Below are positions 22,906 through 35,232 of a stretch of 64,000 nt of DNA, in pieces. Every line of letters begins with the position of its first letter. Position 1 is the stretch's first letter. The notes under the pieces are model-generated. The model ran no database searches and was not told where the DNA came from. It saw only the letters and a list, made by a program, of their open reading frames with translations. The translations under genes were made by a program, and so were the position numbers. The stretch is from Heliocidaris tuberculata (lineage: Eukaryota > Echinodermata > Echinoidea > Camarodonta > Echinometridae), in NCBI GenBank assembly GCA_025618425.1, contig CM046842.1:21397340-21461339 (forward strand). Direction: 5' to 3'.

Positions 22906-24300
22906 ATGTCTTAAAATACATGCCTCTCACTTTTGCGGGAACTGATTTCATAAGCAGACAAACTTTAAAAAGGCCTATCTGAAATGCCGTCTAAGCACGT
23001 ATACACGTAGATTAGCACTTGAAGAACCCTTACTCAATCGTAAAACGCCATTTCCTAAATTCCTCCAAAGAGGTTCAAATGCTGCAAAGGTTTCTTAAAT
23101 AGTGTATGCCTAAGTTTTCTCAATAGTGTGTAACAAAAAATTTAAATTTCCCCCTGAATATCATTTCACAGACAAAGTCATTTCACAGTTTTATTTGTCG
23201 AGCGGCCCAATTAATGTCGAATTTGTGCGTCAACTATTTTTGCGTTGAGAGCAAATGAAATTTGTTCATTTTTATATATCAAACAGAAATCATATTTTTC
23301 GTCTTTGTTCCAAATATATTTTTAACCACTGTTGACTATTGTTGACCACTAAATAAAGGCCGAAAACTATAACAGTCTTACTGGCAAAGAGAATTTTTTT
23401 TTTTAATATAATTACTACATATAGGGCGGGCTGGAAAAAAGAAAGTGAAAGTGATTGTTTTAAAATGAACTTGGTAAATGCAATATTGAAGTAGCAACCT
23501 TCACATTATGACGGAAAGAGAAAGAGGGAAAAGCACTTACTCGAAGGTTATTGCGAGGAAAGAGCTAGCCATTTTGCGTCAAAAATCATTAATGCCTCAC
23601 TGTGTTGACTTCAAGCTAAAATAAACACTGTTGCAAAGACTGGTTGTCATCATGCATTATTTATGAATAATGATGACTTTACGGAACCCCATCAAAAGCT
23701 ACTTATTCTCATTATTACAGTGGAGTGCATTTGGCTACAACTCATACATCATGCGAGGCGAAATTGACAAGCATTACAAGCATATCAAGAAGGCATCAGA
23801 TAATGATATTACTCATGAGTAAGACTTTTGACGGTAATTTGTTTTGTTTTGTGTTTTGTTGTTGTTGTGTGTTTTTTTTTGTAATGCATGCCTTCTTTTG
23901 ATAAAATGGTTTAGAAAGATTAGGGGTCTTATTTTGTCATTATCAATGTTTTTTTGTACTGAGATTTACTTGAAGGGGAAAAAATCCAATCATATTACAA
24001 AACACCATATTTCTGCAGAAATGGGACTACATGTTAACTAATATGATTCGTGGACCTACAGTACTCCCTTCTTAATATATGAACTTATCGTTCGTGTGAT
24101 AGTATTTTTGTGTATATTAATTTAAGCATTTTGACAAAGACTGTGGATATTGTATTTTATTATTTTCTAACTTCATTTTTTGCAGAATCGTTTTGCCTGG
24201 TCCAAAGTTTACTTTTGAAAGTAGTGTGCCTGTGATGGGCTTTTAATGCTAAAACCTAACTGTCATGGTGCATTATGTATGAGTGATGATGATTATTGGG
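22906..24300. other. Intergenic, no gene seen
   Basis: AT-rich, with a small palindrome around 23652-23677 (TGCATTATTTATGAATAATG). No supported gene. Confidence 0.45.
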
Positions 24301-24829
24301 CATAGGCGGATCCAGGGGGGGGGGGTCGCGGGGGTCCGGACCCCCCCCCCCCCCTTTTTTGGCGCGGTTTTTTTTTTTTTTTTTTTTTTACTTGGCGCCG
24401 TCTTTCTTGGCGTTTTTTTTTTTTTTTTTTTCCCCCCCAAGAAATTCTGCCGACCTGATCATGCAAGATACTGCGTAGGCCCTATTCATTACCCATTGTT
24501 TCATTCTCCGTCGCAAAGTAGGCCTAAGTACTGTACTGCCATTCCAGATCAGATATGCGGCGCGGCACGCATAGGATTATGCATGCGACTTTTGATCGTA
24601 CGTACGCTGTCTTGCAACTATGCTTGCAACCCTCGAGGAGGCACGCTGCACGCGGCATCATTCAACTTCAAGTCACTCATTCGAGGCAACTCGTCATTCT
24701 AGACAATACCAAAGCACAAGTATCCATATAGGTAAATAATTTTTGCTTGGCCCAAATATATAAATGCAGCTCTGCTGCAGGTTAATTGATAAAAACTTTC
24801 GGCGCTAGTGCAGTTGATTAAGTAGTGGG

Positions 24830-25573
24830 CAGTGGCGGCACCAAGGGGGGGGGGGGGGGGGCATGGGGGGGGCATTTGCCCCCCCCCCAGTCAGAAGCTT
24901 TGCCCCCCCCCCCCAGTTGCCGCCCCAATAATTTTCGGAGTGAAAAAAAATAAAAGGGTGGAAAATGAAAAAGAAAAGAAAAGGAAAGAAAAAAGTGAAA
25001 AAGGAATGGAGAAAAGAAGGAAAAAGAATGAAAACGGAAACTTGGAAAGCAGTGGCGGCATCAAGGTGGGGGGGGGGGGCATGTGGCAAATTTGTTCGCT
25101 CAGCTCGTGTAAATATCCTCATATTTGGGTAGTTTTATAGCTGAATAATTTCTGTACATTTCCACTATAATAGTGTCAAAATTTTTGCTCGCTCGCTTCG
25201 CTCGCTCGCAATACAGGCCTATAACTCCCACCACATAATCAGGCCGTGAGATGATCAAATTTCCTCATATTGGGGTAGTTTTATAGCCGAATATGTAAAT
25301 TTCTGTACATTTTTACTACGAAAAATGTCAAAATTTTTGCTCGCTCGCTTCGCTCACTCGCAGTATATAACTAACACCTCTTTATAATCGGGCAGTTCAG
25401 CTAGATGCTCAAAATGTCCTCATATCTGGGTAGGTTTATAGCCGAATATTCTGTACATTTTCACTACAAAAAAGTGTCAAATTTTTTTTTGTCCGCCCTT
25501 GCCCCCCCAACATTTTCTTTTGCCCCCCCATTTGCCCCCCCCCCCCACTTTAAAAATCCTGGTGCTGCCACTG
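24830..25573. mobile_element. Nested hAT-like element with perfect 8-bp target duplication
   Basis: Ends CAGTGGCGGCACCAAGG and CCTGGTGCTGCCACTG are inverted. They are flanked by identical GTAGTGGG at 24822-24829 and 25574-25581. CAGTGGC termini and 8-bp duplications are typical of the hAT superfamily. It contains opposing G and C runs and a further internal CAGTGGCGGCATCAAGG at 25050. Confidence 0.78.
25105..25490 (+). repeat. Three tandem units of about 150 bp with CTCGCTCGCTTCGCTCGCTC palindrome
   Basis: Each unit starts near TCCTCATATTTGGGTAG and continues TTTATAGCCGAATA, CTGTACATTT and GTCAAAATTTTTGCTCG. Unit starts are near 25117, 25263 and 25418; the third is truncated. Confidence 0.8.
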
Positions 25574-26307
25574 GTAGTGGGGACATGCATCCCCGCCGTG
25601 GCCGGGGCACGGGCCGGGCGGGCCCGTTCGCTCCGTTCGGCCGCGAGATTACTAGAGTTTGGTTGGATGTGTTAAGTTGTTTTAACGTCATTTTACATCT
25701 TTCTTTTTAAGACGTATTTCAATGTCATTTTACAACTCTCTGTAATCTTTAAAATTATCATTGTCAATTGTTCAGTATTGATGTACTTAAAATCATCAAC
25801 AACAAAACGTAAATTTGCCGGAGGCAGAAGTAACGGCACATTGAACATGTTGAATGCCGTTTAAATGGTAATTAAATTTATCCGATGATAAATGCTATAA
25901 AATTTTTGGTTAAAATTGCAACAGATTTTGATGAAACCAAAACATACTCTCCAAAAAACAATTCTTTACTGGTATTTACATTTCCAACGAAATATCATTT
26001 TCCTCAACAAATATTTGAGATTTCGGTTGAAAATGTAGCGGTCTCGTATTACTTTCATGGGTAGGGAATAATGGACCATTTACCTATGACGTCATTAAGG
26101 AGATTATTTCATTAGGTAAACAAATTTTTGTCATTATTTCGGTACCCTGAGAAATAAAAAGAGTTGCTGAAAGCATTGGTAAACCTTACTAGTGTGTGTC
26201 TGTGTTCATGTTTATGCAAATTATGCAAACGTGCTTAAGGGTCTGGTATTCCCTACACCTACCCTATGGTTGTACATCGCAAGAAGTGAACTTCATGTGT
26301 CCATATA

Positions 26308-26405
26308 AAGGTTAAAGTTGTGAAGGTCAAGACTTAAAGTCACACAAAAGGTCAAAGGTCTGTCAGAGTCAACAAAAAGGTCAAAGTCACGAAATTCAAA
26401 GGTAA
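26308..26405 (+). promoter_or_regulatory. Cluster of AGGTCA nuclear-receptor-like half-sites (two DR1-type)
   Basis: AGGTCA-A-AGGTCT at 26349-26361 is a direct repeat with 1-bp spacing. A second, weaker pair starts at 26378 (AGGTCA-A-AGTCAC), and single sites lie at 26308 and 26324. It sits in transposon-derived DNA, and function is unproven. Confidence 0.35.
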
Positions 26406-27357
26406 TGACAGGTGCTTGGGGGGGGGGGGGGGGGGGAGAAGGTTTGTTTTCTCCGAGGACTTTTGATATATTTTTTCTTGTTGTTGATTGGGAACGCTTG
26501 AATCTAATACATTGCACCATGACTAGTTTTGTGATACAAAACTGATTTATTTTGCCTAATGAGTAGATGCTGTGGTTGATTGTTAAATCCTGTGAATTTT
26601 CAGCAAAACTGGTATTGGTACTGTTGTTGATCGGCCTTGATTGTGAACTCCTGAATCTAAGGAACTTTCCCTTTTTTGTGTTCTTTTGTGATTTGTGATT
26701 TATAACTCGTGATGATGTAAACACTTGCGAATTGTTATCTCAGGGATGGGAGGAGATAATATAGATGATATTTAGTGAATAATTCTTCATTGCTGTAAAA
26801 TGTGTACATGTATCACAAAAATTTACTAAGTGTGTTTGTACAGCATGCGCACACCCAATTCCTAGGTTATCAAGATAGTACTTCAACATTGAAGAACCAA
26901 TCTCAAGTAATAAATCTCCAGATTTTATTCTTATTTGTCTCACTGGACTGTTTGTGTTGATGCCACATGCCATCTGAGGTCCTGCACAGCAATGCAGACT
27001 GGAAAATCTGGGAAAACTTTAAAAATATATATATATATACATATATATATTAATACAGTCCAATGGCGCAAATCCCGGAGGGGATGGGGGTATGCATTAA
27101 CCCCCCTCCCAGTTCTGATGTACGGGGGGGGGGGGGGGTGGCCTGTACAAATATACCCGCACTTTTTGATAAAAGATGGTAATTTGCAATCATTATATAT
27201 GTATTTTCCATCTCAAATAAACAATAATTCCATGTAATATTAATAGATTAAATGTAATTTCAGTACAAACTAAGACATTTTCAGGCTCGTATTATCAAAT
27301 TTTTGTGGCGCGCTCCGCGCGCCCAACTATATTTCAACATTAAAATAGTCAAACAGG

Positions 27358-27396
<39 letters not shown>

Positions 27397-27595
27397 TATA
27401 GAGGCGCTTAGCGCCTTCGGCGCTTGCGTTTGCCAGAATGATAACTTCTCACCCTTTGGACCCCCCCCCCTTTTTTTAAAACCTGGATCCGCCCTTGTTG
27501 GGACACCATTAAGAATTCAAAGGAAGTCATAAATGTAGTGGAGTGCATTCTTGATCAACTCATATCACTTAAACCTTCAAAGGAAGGTTGAGTTC

Positions 27596-27965
27596 TGGGA
27601 AAAGTACAATATAATTTGTTGAGCTTTCTCTTTCTTGTCATGTTATTTTGGAAGATTATCATAGTAGATATGTCCCGTGAAAAGGATTGCTCTTCAAATG
27701 CCCTCACATTCAAAATATGACAAGAAACGGCTAAAACGTTCAGGTCGAATGTTTGTGTGTAGTCTCAAATAAACATTTCTGTGTGCAGTGCATGTGATTC
27801 TCAGCAGGATAGAGTGAATTTCTTATTATTTTTCGTGATTTCAAAACTTTACAGCATACACCAATTCGTATGTGCTATAGACTATATAATCAACCTTTCC
27901 CAATAAAGACAATTTCTTTCACAATTCAATCTCATGACCAAAACTCAGCTTTATCTATTCGAAGT
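27596..27965 (+). repeat. Dispersed repeat family D, copy 1 (about 370 bp)
   Basis: Closely matches 45805-46147 in RASEF intron 9. Shared phrases include GGAAGATTATCATAGTAGAT, GTTGCTCTTCAAATGCCCTC-like sequence, TCTGTGTGCAGTGCATGTGA and ATATAATCAACCTTTCCCAA. No ORF or inverted ends recognised. Confidence 0.85.
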
Positions 27966-28184
27966 CTGAAAGATTGATAGTTTTAGAAGGGTAGAGGGTT
28001 TCACATTTTTTTTTTTTTAACATTTCCATTTTTTTTTGTCTTGTTTAGTCTCACTTTCTTTATCACGTATGTTTCTACCCCCCCCCCCCCGCAGTGCACA
28101 CACACACACAAACGCGTACACACAAACTTTCTCTCTCTCTCTTCTCTTTACCGTTCATCCTCAATGTGTAATGTCATCTGTTTG

Positions 28185-28241
28185 GAGCCAGAAGGGCGTT
28201 AACTCATACTCTTTAACACAGAGTTAACGTCCGTCTGGCTC
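28185..28241. repeat. Hairpin, 21-bp arms
   Basis: Arms 28185-28205 and 28221-28241 match at 19 of 21 positions (GAGCCAG..., GTTAACTC), with a 15-nt loop. Confidence 0.75.
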
Positions 28242-28438
28242 TCAACAATGTCATAAATTTTGCAGCACCGAGAGTATTGTTTTACTTTAATGCACATTAT
28301 AAGTTTCTCCAACCATACCCCGAGGGGCGGACAGGGACTACATCGGGTTGGGATATTTTGATATGACCGAACCCACACAACCCACAGGCCTATCGACCGG
28401 CCCCTTAGACCACAAATCGACTGGTTCCCTCACCCCCA

Positions 28439-28469
<31 letters not shown>

Positions 28470-28571
28470 TTCTCCCCCTCTCTTTCTCTCTCGCTGTATT
28501 TCTTTATTTAATATTCTTTCAATCTATATATCTATCTCTATTAATGCGACTCGTTTTATCTCCAAAACTCC

Positions 28572-28759
28572 TTAAGGGCTGGTCACATTTGTTCAATAAA
28601 TAACGATAACGAGATTTTTCATTAAAGGCCTACCCTATCGCTATAAGCGACATGAGCATACTCACGCGTTTTCACTATATAATAGGGTGTAACTTTAATT
28701 GAAAATCTCTTTATCGTTATCGTTATCGTTATCGGACAAATCATGTGACCAGCCCTTAA
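28572..28759. mobile_element. MITE with TTAA ends and ATAACG-repeat arms
   Basis: Begins TTAAGGGCTGGTCACA and ends TGTGACCAGCCCTTAA. The inner arms carry ATAACGATAACGAGATTTT and AAAATCTCTTTATCGTTATC. About 188 bp, non-coding. Confidence 0.82.
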
Positions 28760-31700
28760 CTCATTTAGTTCTTGTTGGTCATGTTGTTTTCTAGAGAGGA
28801 TAATGAACCGAATGTCTTCAGCCTTAGTACACTGAATCACAAAAACAGTTTTTGCTTATAGTAATTTATAAGCATAGGCCTATATAACGCTACCGGATAA
28901 ATGTGAAGACGTTACAGTGTAAATAGTCCCCGCGGATTTACATTGTATGTTTACGTCTTTTTTTCACTAACATGGCCCTTTTACTTTTCGATAAGATCTG
29001 TGATTGAAACTTGATAAACCAAACTCCCAAATTAACTTAAATTTGAATCCTGGTTTAGATTGATTTTTCGTTATTAAATTTCACCAAATTTCAACTACTT
29101 CTTAAAATTCGGTAAAATAACATTTAGGCCTATATAATCTAGAAAATAGTTTCCCACCGGCTTAAAGTTTAATTTATTGAGATCAAATAGGATTTTGGTG
29201 AATTCATTCCATCGCTTATAAACATTTAGGAAACCTTTATTTCATTGATAGGCTCTTTGTTGCTAATTGTTTTTTATCACGTTCTCACAAATATAATTTG
29301 ACCAATATCCATCTTTGTATTCGCAATTTGCTTAAAATTACAGTTAATAGAGAAAGAACAAAAAATCAATTTCAATTACCTTTTGAATGGCCAGTCGAGA
29401 GAATTTCATGCAGGCGACAGTGATCCCTGCTAAAGCTTTTACCGATAAATTCCATTCACACGGGCAGCATCCACAAGTGTTTATGAGATCATCAGACCGT
29501 CGTTAGACATTTACAGACTTGAAAAATCCACATGGTATCCAGCTAGCTTTACCAGGCGTTAAATAAATTAATTACAGTTAGCAGGCTCCTCTGAGATGTC
29601 TTGCCGCGTTAATGTAGAGAGGCAGTTTAAAAGCCGTGAGATAGTTCGCTGTCTACATACGATATGAAGTCACTTACTATTGCCTTTGAGTGTGTGTGCT
29701 GCTTCGCATCCTACTATACATAGTCACTGCACACACCTAGTACCTCTAAGCATGCACTTTATAAATTTGTGTATCACGTGTGTATGAAGCTAATGCATGT
29801 TGTTCAAAGACATTGGCATGCCTGTGTAGGCCTACATGTTGAATGGGTGCGCGCAGACATAATTACATTCATAACAACCAGGCATTAGGCTGTATGAGTG
29901 TGCGTATATTAGTATTACAAGAATGCGGTACAGGTGCGAGTAATTTACATTGCCCATGGGAATTTCATCAAATTGAAACGCTGATCTTGCGTACGCACGC
30001 ACGTGATCCGCTCTTACACTTCTGATTGGATGATGGAAGTAAAGGAGACAAAGCCTGAAGCTCCTCCCCGCCATGTTTGATGAAAAAGAGGGGGTAAGTT
30101 ATTTTCCTGGAAAGTCACAATTGCAGTGAATTCAAAATAAATGAAATTAGAGTATTGCGATTATCTAGCATCTAAAAAAAAAAAAAAAAAAAAAAAAAAA
30201 TATTCTTCTTCTTCTTCTTCTTCTTCTTCTTCTTCTTCTTCTTGTTATTCTTCTTCACATTGCTTTATAGGTTGAATGCGAATATAATTATTTTGTCTTA
30301 ACAAAATCCCCCTTTTTTTTTTTTTTGTTCTTCTTGTATATCTTCTTCTATTTCGTTTTTATATGATTGCTTTGTAGGGTGAATGCGAAGATAAATATTT
30401 TGTATTAACAAAATCATTATAGATTTGTATTCATTATTATCTAACCTATACGTGTAGACCTACACATATAGGCCTATACTGTTATGATCTGGGGCATTGA
30501 AGTTTTGTACATTGTTAATCGAGGATTTTAGCACAATATTATGAAGAGTTTCATTCCAAAAGGGATTAAATCCACTTCTAGGGTTTTCCAGTAAAATCAA
30601 GGTTTCATTATGATAAATTTACCAATTTTCCCTTTTGGAACTAAGCTTTTCATATGTAGGCTAATATAAAAGTTGTATGCTCATTGACTGGTTCAGGGGT
30701 TAGCACAGGCTAATAACCTTGAACCAATGCATCTGACTACACCATATGGTAAAATCATAATTCAAATTCTTTATCTTTCTCTATCTTACAGCAGCGCTGC
30801 TTTTCAAAAAGGACATGACAAAACGTTGAAAATCAAATGTTTTGTGCTTCTATTTCCAAACTGAACAGAACTCTAATGATGGCGTAATTCCTTTGAAGAA
30901 ATAGTAAAGAAATGAGAGATGTAGATTTTTCTATTACATGGGTGCCCTTATTGCTCATATCCATGCACAAATCAAATGACAAATCATCAATATACACAAA
31001 ACTTACAAGCAGAGAGGTCGTACAGGGTTAAGGGTTAAGAAGGGCGCGCGCGCGCGTGTGTGTGTGGGTGTGTGTTTGTGTGCGTGAGAGAGAGTGTGTG
31101 GTGGAATAAGGGACAGAGAGAGAGAGACAGAGAGAGAGAGAACGAGTAGGACAAAATGTTCGTAATAAATAAATATGTATCTTTAAAACAGAACCTTTAC
31201 TTAGACAAGATAAATTTTACCAAACTCAACTCTCTTTCGTTGGACATCCTATGTCCCCCCCCCCCCAAAAAAAAAAAAACAACAACAAAAAACAAAAAAA
31301 CAAAAAAGTAATAGACGTGACATCCGATAATAACTGCAGGTATAATGTGGAAATACTCATTTACTTGCAATTTAGAAACGAAACAAAAAGAAACAGTGCC
31401 ACTGAAATCAATATCATTAGCGAAAACGGCAAAATTTGTCTGAAAATAACAAACACACACCAACACAAACAACAGCAACAGCAGAAAAAAAAAAATAAAC
31501 CCAGTGAAAGCAATACTTACCTATTATGTATACGAAGAGGTTTATAAATATATGAATCTATGAATATGTATATTTAATGATCTTTCCTGCATATCAGCCT
31601 TTCTCAACGGTGGGCTCACAAGATGTGAGAAACCCCTAAAGGGTAACCCATTCAACTGCCACAGAAAAACATTCGTATTTTAAAGAAGAACCCGGAAGAA

Positions 31701-32819
31701 GCCTTTGTATTTAATGGATTGAGAAGTGTCAATATTTATATTTGTCTTTCATCGTAACTCAATTGTTAAGTAGTTGGTATTTACCTAAAGCGACCTTTAA
31801 AGTTGCACGCATTTAAGTGTATGTAACCTTCTCTTATTCAACAGTGTCATACTATTAATCCCCTCCCAAAAAACATAATGTTGATGATAAATAAACATAC
31901 CTTCAACTGCCCTTTCAAAGAAATCTTAATCATAATGGTAAACGGGGTAATAACAAAATGATCTAAGCAATGCACTGCGACAAGTAAGGATTTAGATTTC
32001 AATGATTTATGATTTTGAAGCCGATATCATAATGATGAATATTTCATATTGCATGTCTTAGATAACACCAAAATAAGTTTTGCATCCGATGTTTGTATCC
32101 AATTTTATTATCTTCATTTTTGTCTTCTAATCTATGACATCACATTATGAGGTGATGTTAATTAAGTTAAGTGTACATTTTCTATCATTTCTGTCCATCA
32201 TAGTTTACCTTCACTCGTACTGTGTTTGAAAAACCAATGTAAGGATTTCGTAATGCTCATATAAACACAGATTTTTGTTTGCGTTTTGTCATAACTGACA
32301 AAATATTTATATAATTTCAAAGACGGGCTAACAGAAATTATGCTTTTAAACGGTCAGAAAACTGATCTAGTTTTAAAAACAAACATGGAGCTTGTTTGTT
32401 TACGCAGAGTGCAAACATTGCGAGGACGAATGTAATGTGACTCTTGAATTTCTCTGAAACCAACTCCTGCCAGGAGTGTATTCACCCGATCACGAGTCTT
32501 ATCTCAAAACCAATGATGTAGGGCAAACAAAATGAACTCCCTGGGTTTCGTTCCATCATCTTTCCTTTTTTTCGGCCAGCCTCCTTTAAAAAAAAAAAAG
32601 TTATTATTTGTGTTTTGGAGTGAAATAAAAATTACATGTAGGCAACGAGACAATTAGGGGGGGGGGGGCACCCCGAATATAACGGGATTTCACCATGTTC
32701 TCTGCAGTGCATTTGAAATGGCATTAAGAAAACTTGTTACCTAATCAACCCAGTAAGATTTGTATGTACCAAATAATGATTCTAGGACAACTATTTGTAT
32801 GTACCAAATAATGATTCTA
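28760..32819. other. Intergenic, no gene seen
   Basis: Contains an A-run followed by (TTC)n (30173-30243), (GC)/(GT)n and (GA)n tracts (31044-31142), a C-run plus A-rich stretch (31255-31306), and a 34-bp tandem duplication (TATGTACCAAATAATGATTC) at 32762-32830. No supported gene or RNA. Confidence 0.5.
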
Positions 32820-33262
32820 GGACAACTACCCCCTAGACAACTACCCCCGGACAACTACCCCCGGAAAACCACCCCCCTGGACGACTACCCCCCTAGGACA
32901 TCTACCCCCCCCCAGGACATCTACCCCCCCCCCCAGGACAACTACCCCCCAGGACAATTACCCCCCAGGACAACTACCCCCCAGGACAATTACCCCCCAG
33001 GACAACTACCCCCAGGACAATTACCCCCAGGACAATTTTTCCGGGGGTAGCTGTCCAGGGGGTAGTTGTTCGGGGGGGGTAGTTGTCCGGGGGGTAATTG
33101 TCCTGGGGGTAGTTGTCCTGGGGGGTAATTGTCCTGGGGGTAGTTGTCCTGGGGGTAGTTGTCCTGGGGGGTAGTTGTCCTAGGGGGGTAGTCGTCCAGG
33201 GGGTGGTTTTCCGGGGGGTGGTTGTCCGGGGGGTAATTGTCCAGGGGGCAGTTGTCCGGATA
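32820..33262. repeat. Inverted array of a 16-20 bp GGACAACTACCCC unit
   Basis: About a dozen units of GGACAACTACCCCC-type sequence run forward to about 33030. They are followed by a similar number of GGGGGTAGTTGTCC units in reverse, forming a palindrome of about 440 bp. Proline-rich open frames here come from the unit length. The same motif occurs inverted in the Tc1-like element at 41953-42964. Confidence 0.9.
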
Positions 33263-33434
33263 CGCCAAATAATATCAGCTATTAAATGGAACCCCCTTCT
33301 CCTGATTTTCGAAAAATCCGGGCAAGAAACTGGGAATCAATTTAACATGGTTTGATGGGTGTAGCATGTTTTTATCTCGAAATATGTGTGGTATAATCTA
33401 TTTCTACTAATTAATCTCTTCTAATTCTAATACT

Positions 33435-33701
33435 CAGTGGCGAAAATCAATTAATCGGGGGAGGGGGGGGGGGCGGGGTCACCACATGATTTAACTTTTG
33501 TACCTGTCCGAAATGTCAGAAAAAAAAAAAAGGGTTATTCAAAAAGGTGGGGGGAGGGGGACATTAGCCTCCAAAATTCTCTGACAAGCAAAAAAAAAAA
33601 AGAAGGTGTTTGTGTGTGGGGGGGGGGGGGCATTCGCCTATCTTCAAAAAGGGGGGGGGGGAGGACATGTCCCCCTGTCTCCCCCTGGATTTGCGCCCAT
33701 G
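33435..33701. mobile_element. hAT-like short element with G-runs
   Basis: Starts CAGTGGCGAAAATC and ends GGATTTGCGCCCATG. Flanks CTAATACT (33427-33434) and GCAATACT (33702-33709) agree at 6 of 8 bases. The interior is G-runs separated by A-runs. Confidence 0.5.
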
Positions 33702-34836
33702 GCAATACTGAGTTCTCACTGAATATAGTGGAATGTCTTGTTACTATAAGAAATGCAATTATATTCAGTCTAATCGTTATAGGGACAATCTATTTTGAAC
33801 ACTATGAACCACATACTATTGAACTAGAGGGGCCGTCAAAGGCGGCAGACCCACGCCTTGGCGGTGCTACAGAGTAGTTGCAATACTATACTATGGGGTC
33901 AAAACTGAAATCTACATTGGGTGATTTCACGCTCGGTGTTGGTGTTTGTGGTTAGTGTTTATTTTGCCGCGAAATCATGATCTAACACCGACTATGAAAT
34001 GAGAAAAAAATCAGTCGGTGTTAGGTGTTGACCTCTGATTTTCTGACGTAGTTCCGGTTGCCGGTGTTTAATTTTTGTCAGATGTTGTCTGCTGAACCGA
34101 GCTCGGCAGCCGGTGTTTAATTTCATGTACAAAATTCCGTTCACTAACACTATACCCTAGGGATTAAGAAACTTTCATTTCACGTTCGGTGTTGGTGCTG
34201 GTGTTGCTACTTGTATGCTAGATACGGGAAATTTGGGGGATTAGCCGTGAGAAATAAAGTCAGTAGGCATCATTCGAAGTGTAGTTTTACAGGTGTTATG
34301 AGGTAGTATGTTCATATAGGTCTGAAATTAAATCTAGGCCAACATTTAGTCCAACGTTCGATCTAGAGCACACGGAAAGGAACTAGATCTACCTTTGCTT
34401 TTTAAAGGGGCGGAATGAGTGAATAAAAAGTCCTACCTAGTTTTTTTTCCAGATAGATTTGATAAATATGATGTTCGATATTCCGTAATAAAAGACCCAG
34501 AGAATCCACATTATTAACTAGGATGAGTTCTAATTCAACAATCACAATACAAAAGTAATGAAACTTCACGGCTAATCTGAGCCGATGCCCGAAATTTGGC
34601 CGTGTGCCATGTACGCGCTGGGCCGTCCGATCCGGCGTCTAGCTGCATTAGCTACCGCAGCATTTTCTGCTGCAAGTGAGAAACTCGAGGGAAATTAAAT
34701 CTAAACTTACTGTTCCTATCAATACTATCCATTTCTGTGAAGTTTCTTACCGGTCTCTAGATCAAATAAGGATTGCTTTTAGAATCACCGGACTACTCGG
34801 GCAATTTTACGATATTCTAGACTAATAATTCTTCTT
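33702..34836. other. Intergenic; GGTGTT-rich stretch
   Basis: 33930-34210 holds scattered TCGGTGTTGGTG-type phrases, with TTTCACG(C/T)TCGGTGTTGGTG at both ends (33926 and 34177) in direct orientation. No coding support. Confidence 0.4.
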
Positions 34837-35000
34837 CGTTGAGAATGGTGCTGACGCCATTACCAGTGTGACTCTATAGTTCACCCTTCACCGTTTCGCA
34901 CGTACCGCGCGCTGTTCAGATTTAAGGAGCCGATACCGATATCCCAACAAAGCGCATCGATAGCTTAACACTGGTAATGGCGTCAGCACCATTCTCAACG
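34837..35000. mobile_element. MITE with 33-bp perfect inverted repeats
   Basis: Arms 34837-34869 and 34968-35000 are exact complements, starting CGTTGAGAATGGTGCTGACG. The interior of about 98 bp is GC-mixed and non-coding. Confidence 0.88.
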
Positions 35001-35034
35001 ATTAAGAAGACTAGAAGGTCACACAGAATTTGCA

Positions 35035-35232
35035 GGGATCAACCAATCATCACCAAAATTTAATCGATTCTTTCCTGTCACTATCCAAACAATCCCTGAA
35101 AATTTGGTGCAAATCCGTTCAACCGTTCTCTAGTTATCTTGTACACAAACAAACAAACAAACAAACAAACAAACATACGGAACCCTTTACATAACCCTGC
35201 CGATTTCATTGGCGTGGGTAATAAAAGCATGT
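35035..35232 (-). mobile_element. Probable retroposon-derived fragment with (TTTG)n
   Basis: Read on the minus strand: TTACCCACGCCAATGAAATC, GGGTTATGTAAAGGGTTCCG, a (TTTG)n run, then GAACGGTTGAACGGATTTGC and ACCAAATTTTCAGG. This organisation is common in LINE/SINE 3' regions of invertebrates. The family was not identified. Confidence 0.4.

Larger units (their letters stand above)
24301..27494. mobile_element. Composite hAT-like element with nested insertions
   Basis: Outer ends GGCGGATCC (24305-24313) and GGATCCGCC (27485-27493). Candidate 8-bp target duplications are TTATTGGG (24293-24300) and TTGTTGGG (27495-27502), one mismatch. Inside are a second complete hAT-like element (24830-25573), a tandem array, an AGGTCA cluster and an (AT)n tract at 27360-27393. 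No transposase frame was found. Confidence 0.62.

Noticed and set aside
25105..25490. CRISPR-like array
   Set aside because: Units are about 150-bp imperfect tandem copies without constant short repeats and unique spacers, and the DNA is eukaryotic.
26293..26724. 143-codon minus-strand frame
   Set aside because: It lies inside transposon-derived DNA with a G-run and AGGTCA repeats; no protein-like composition.
32760..33268. Pro/Gln/Tyr-rich open frames on both strands
   Set aside because: They are read-through of the GGACAACTACCCC inverted array and exist on both strands for compositional reasons.
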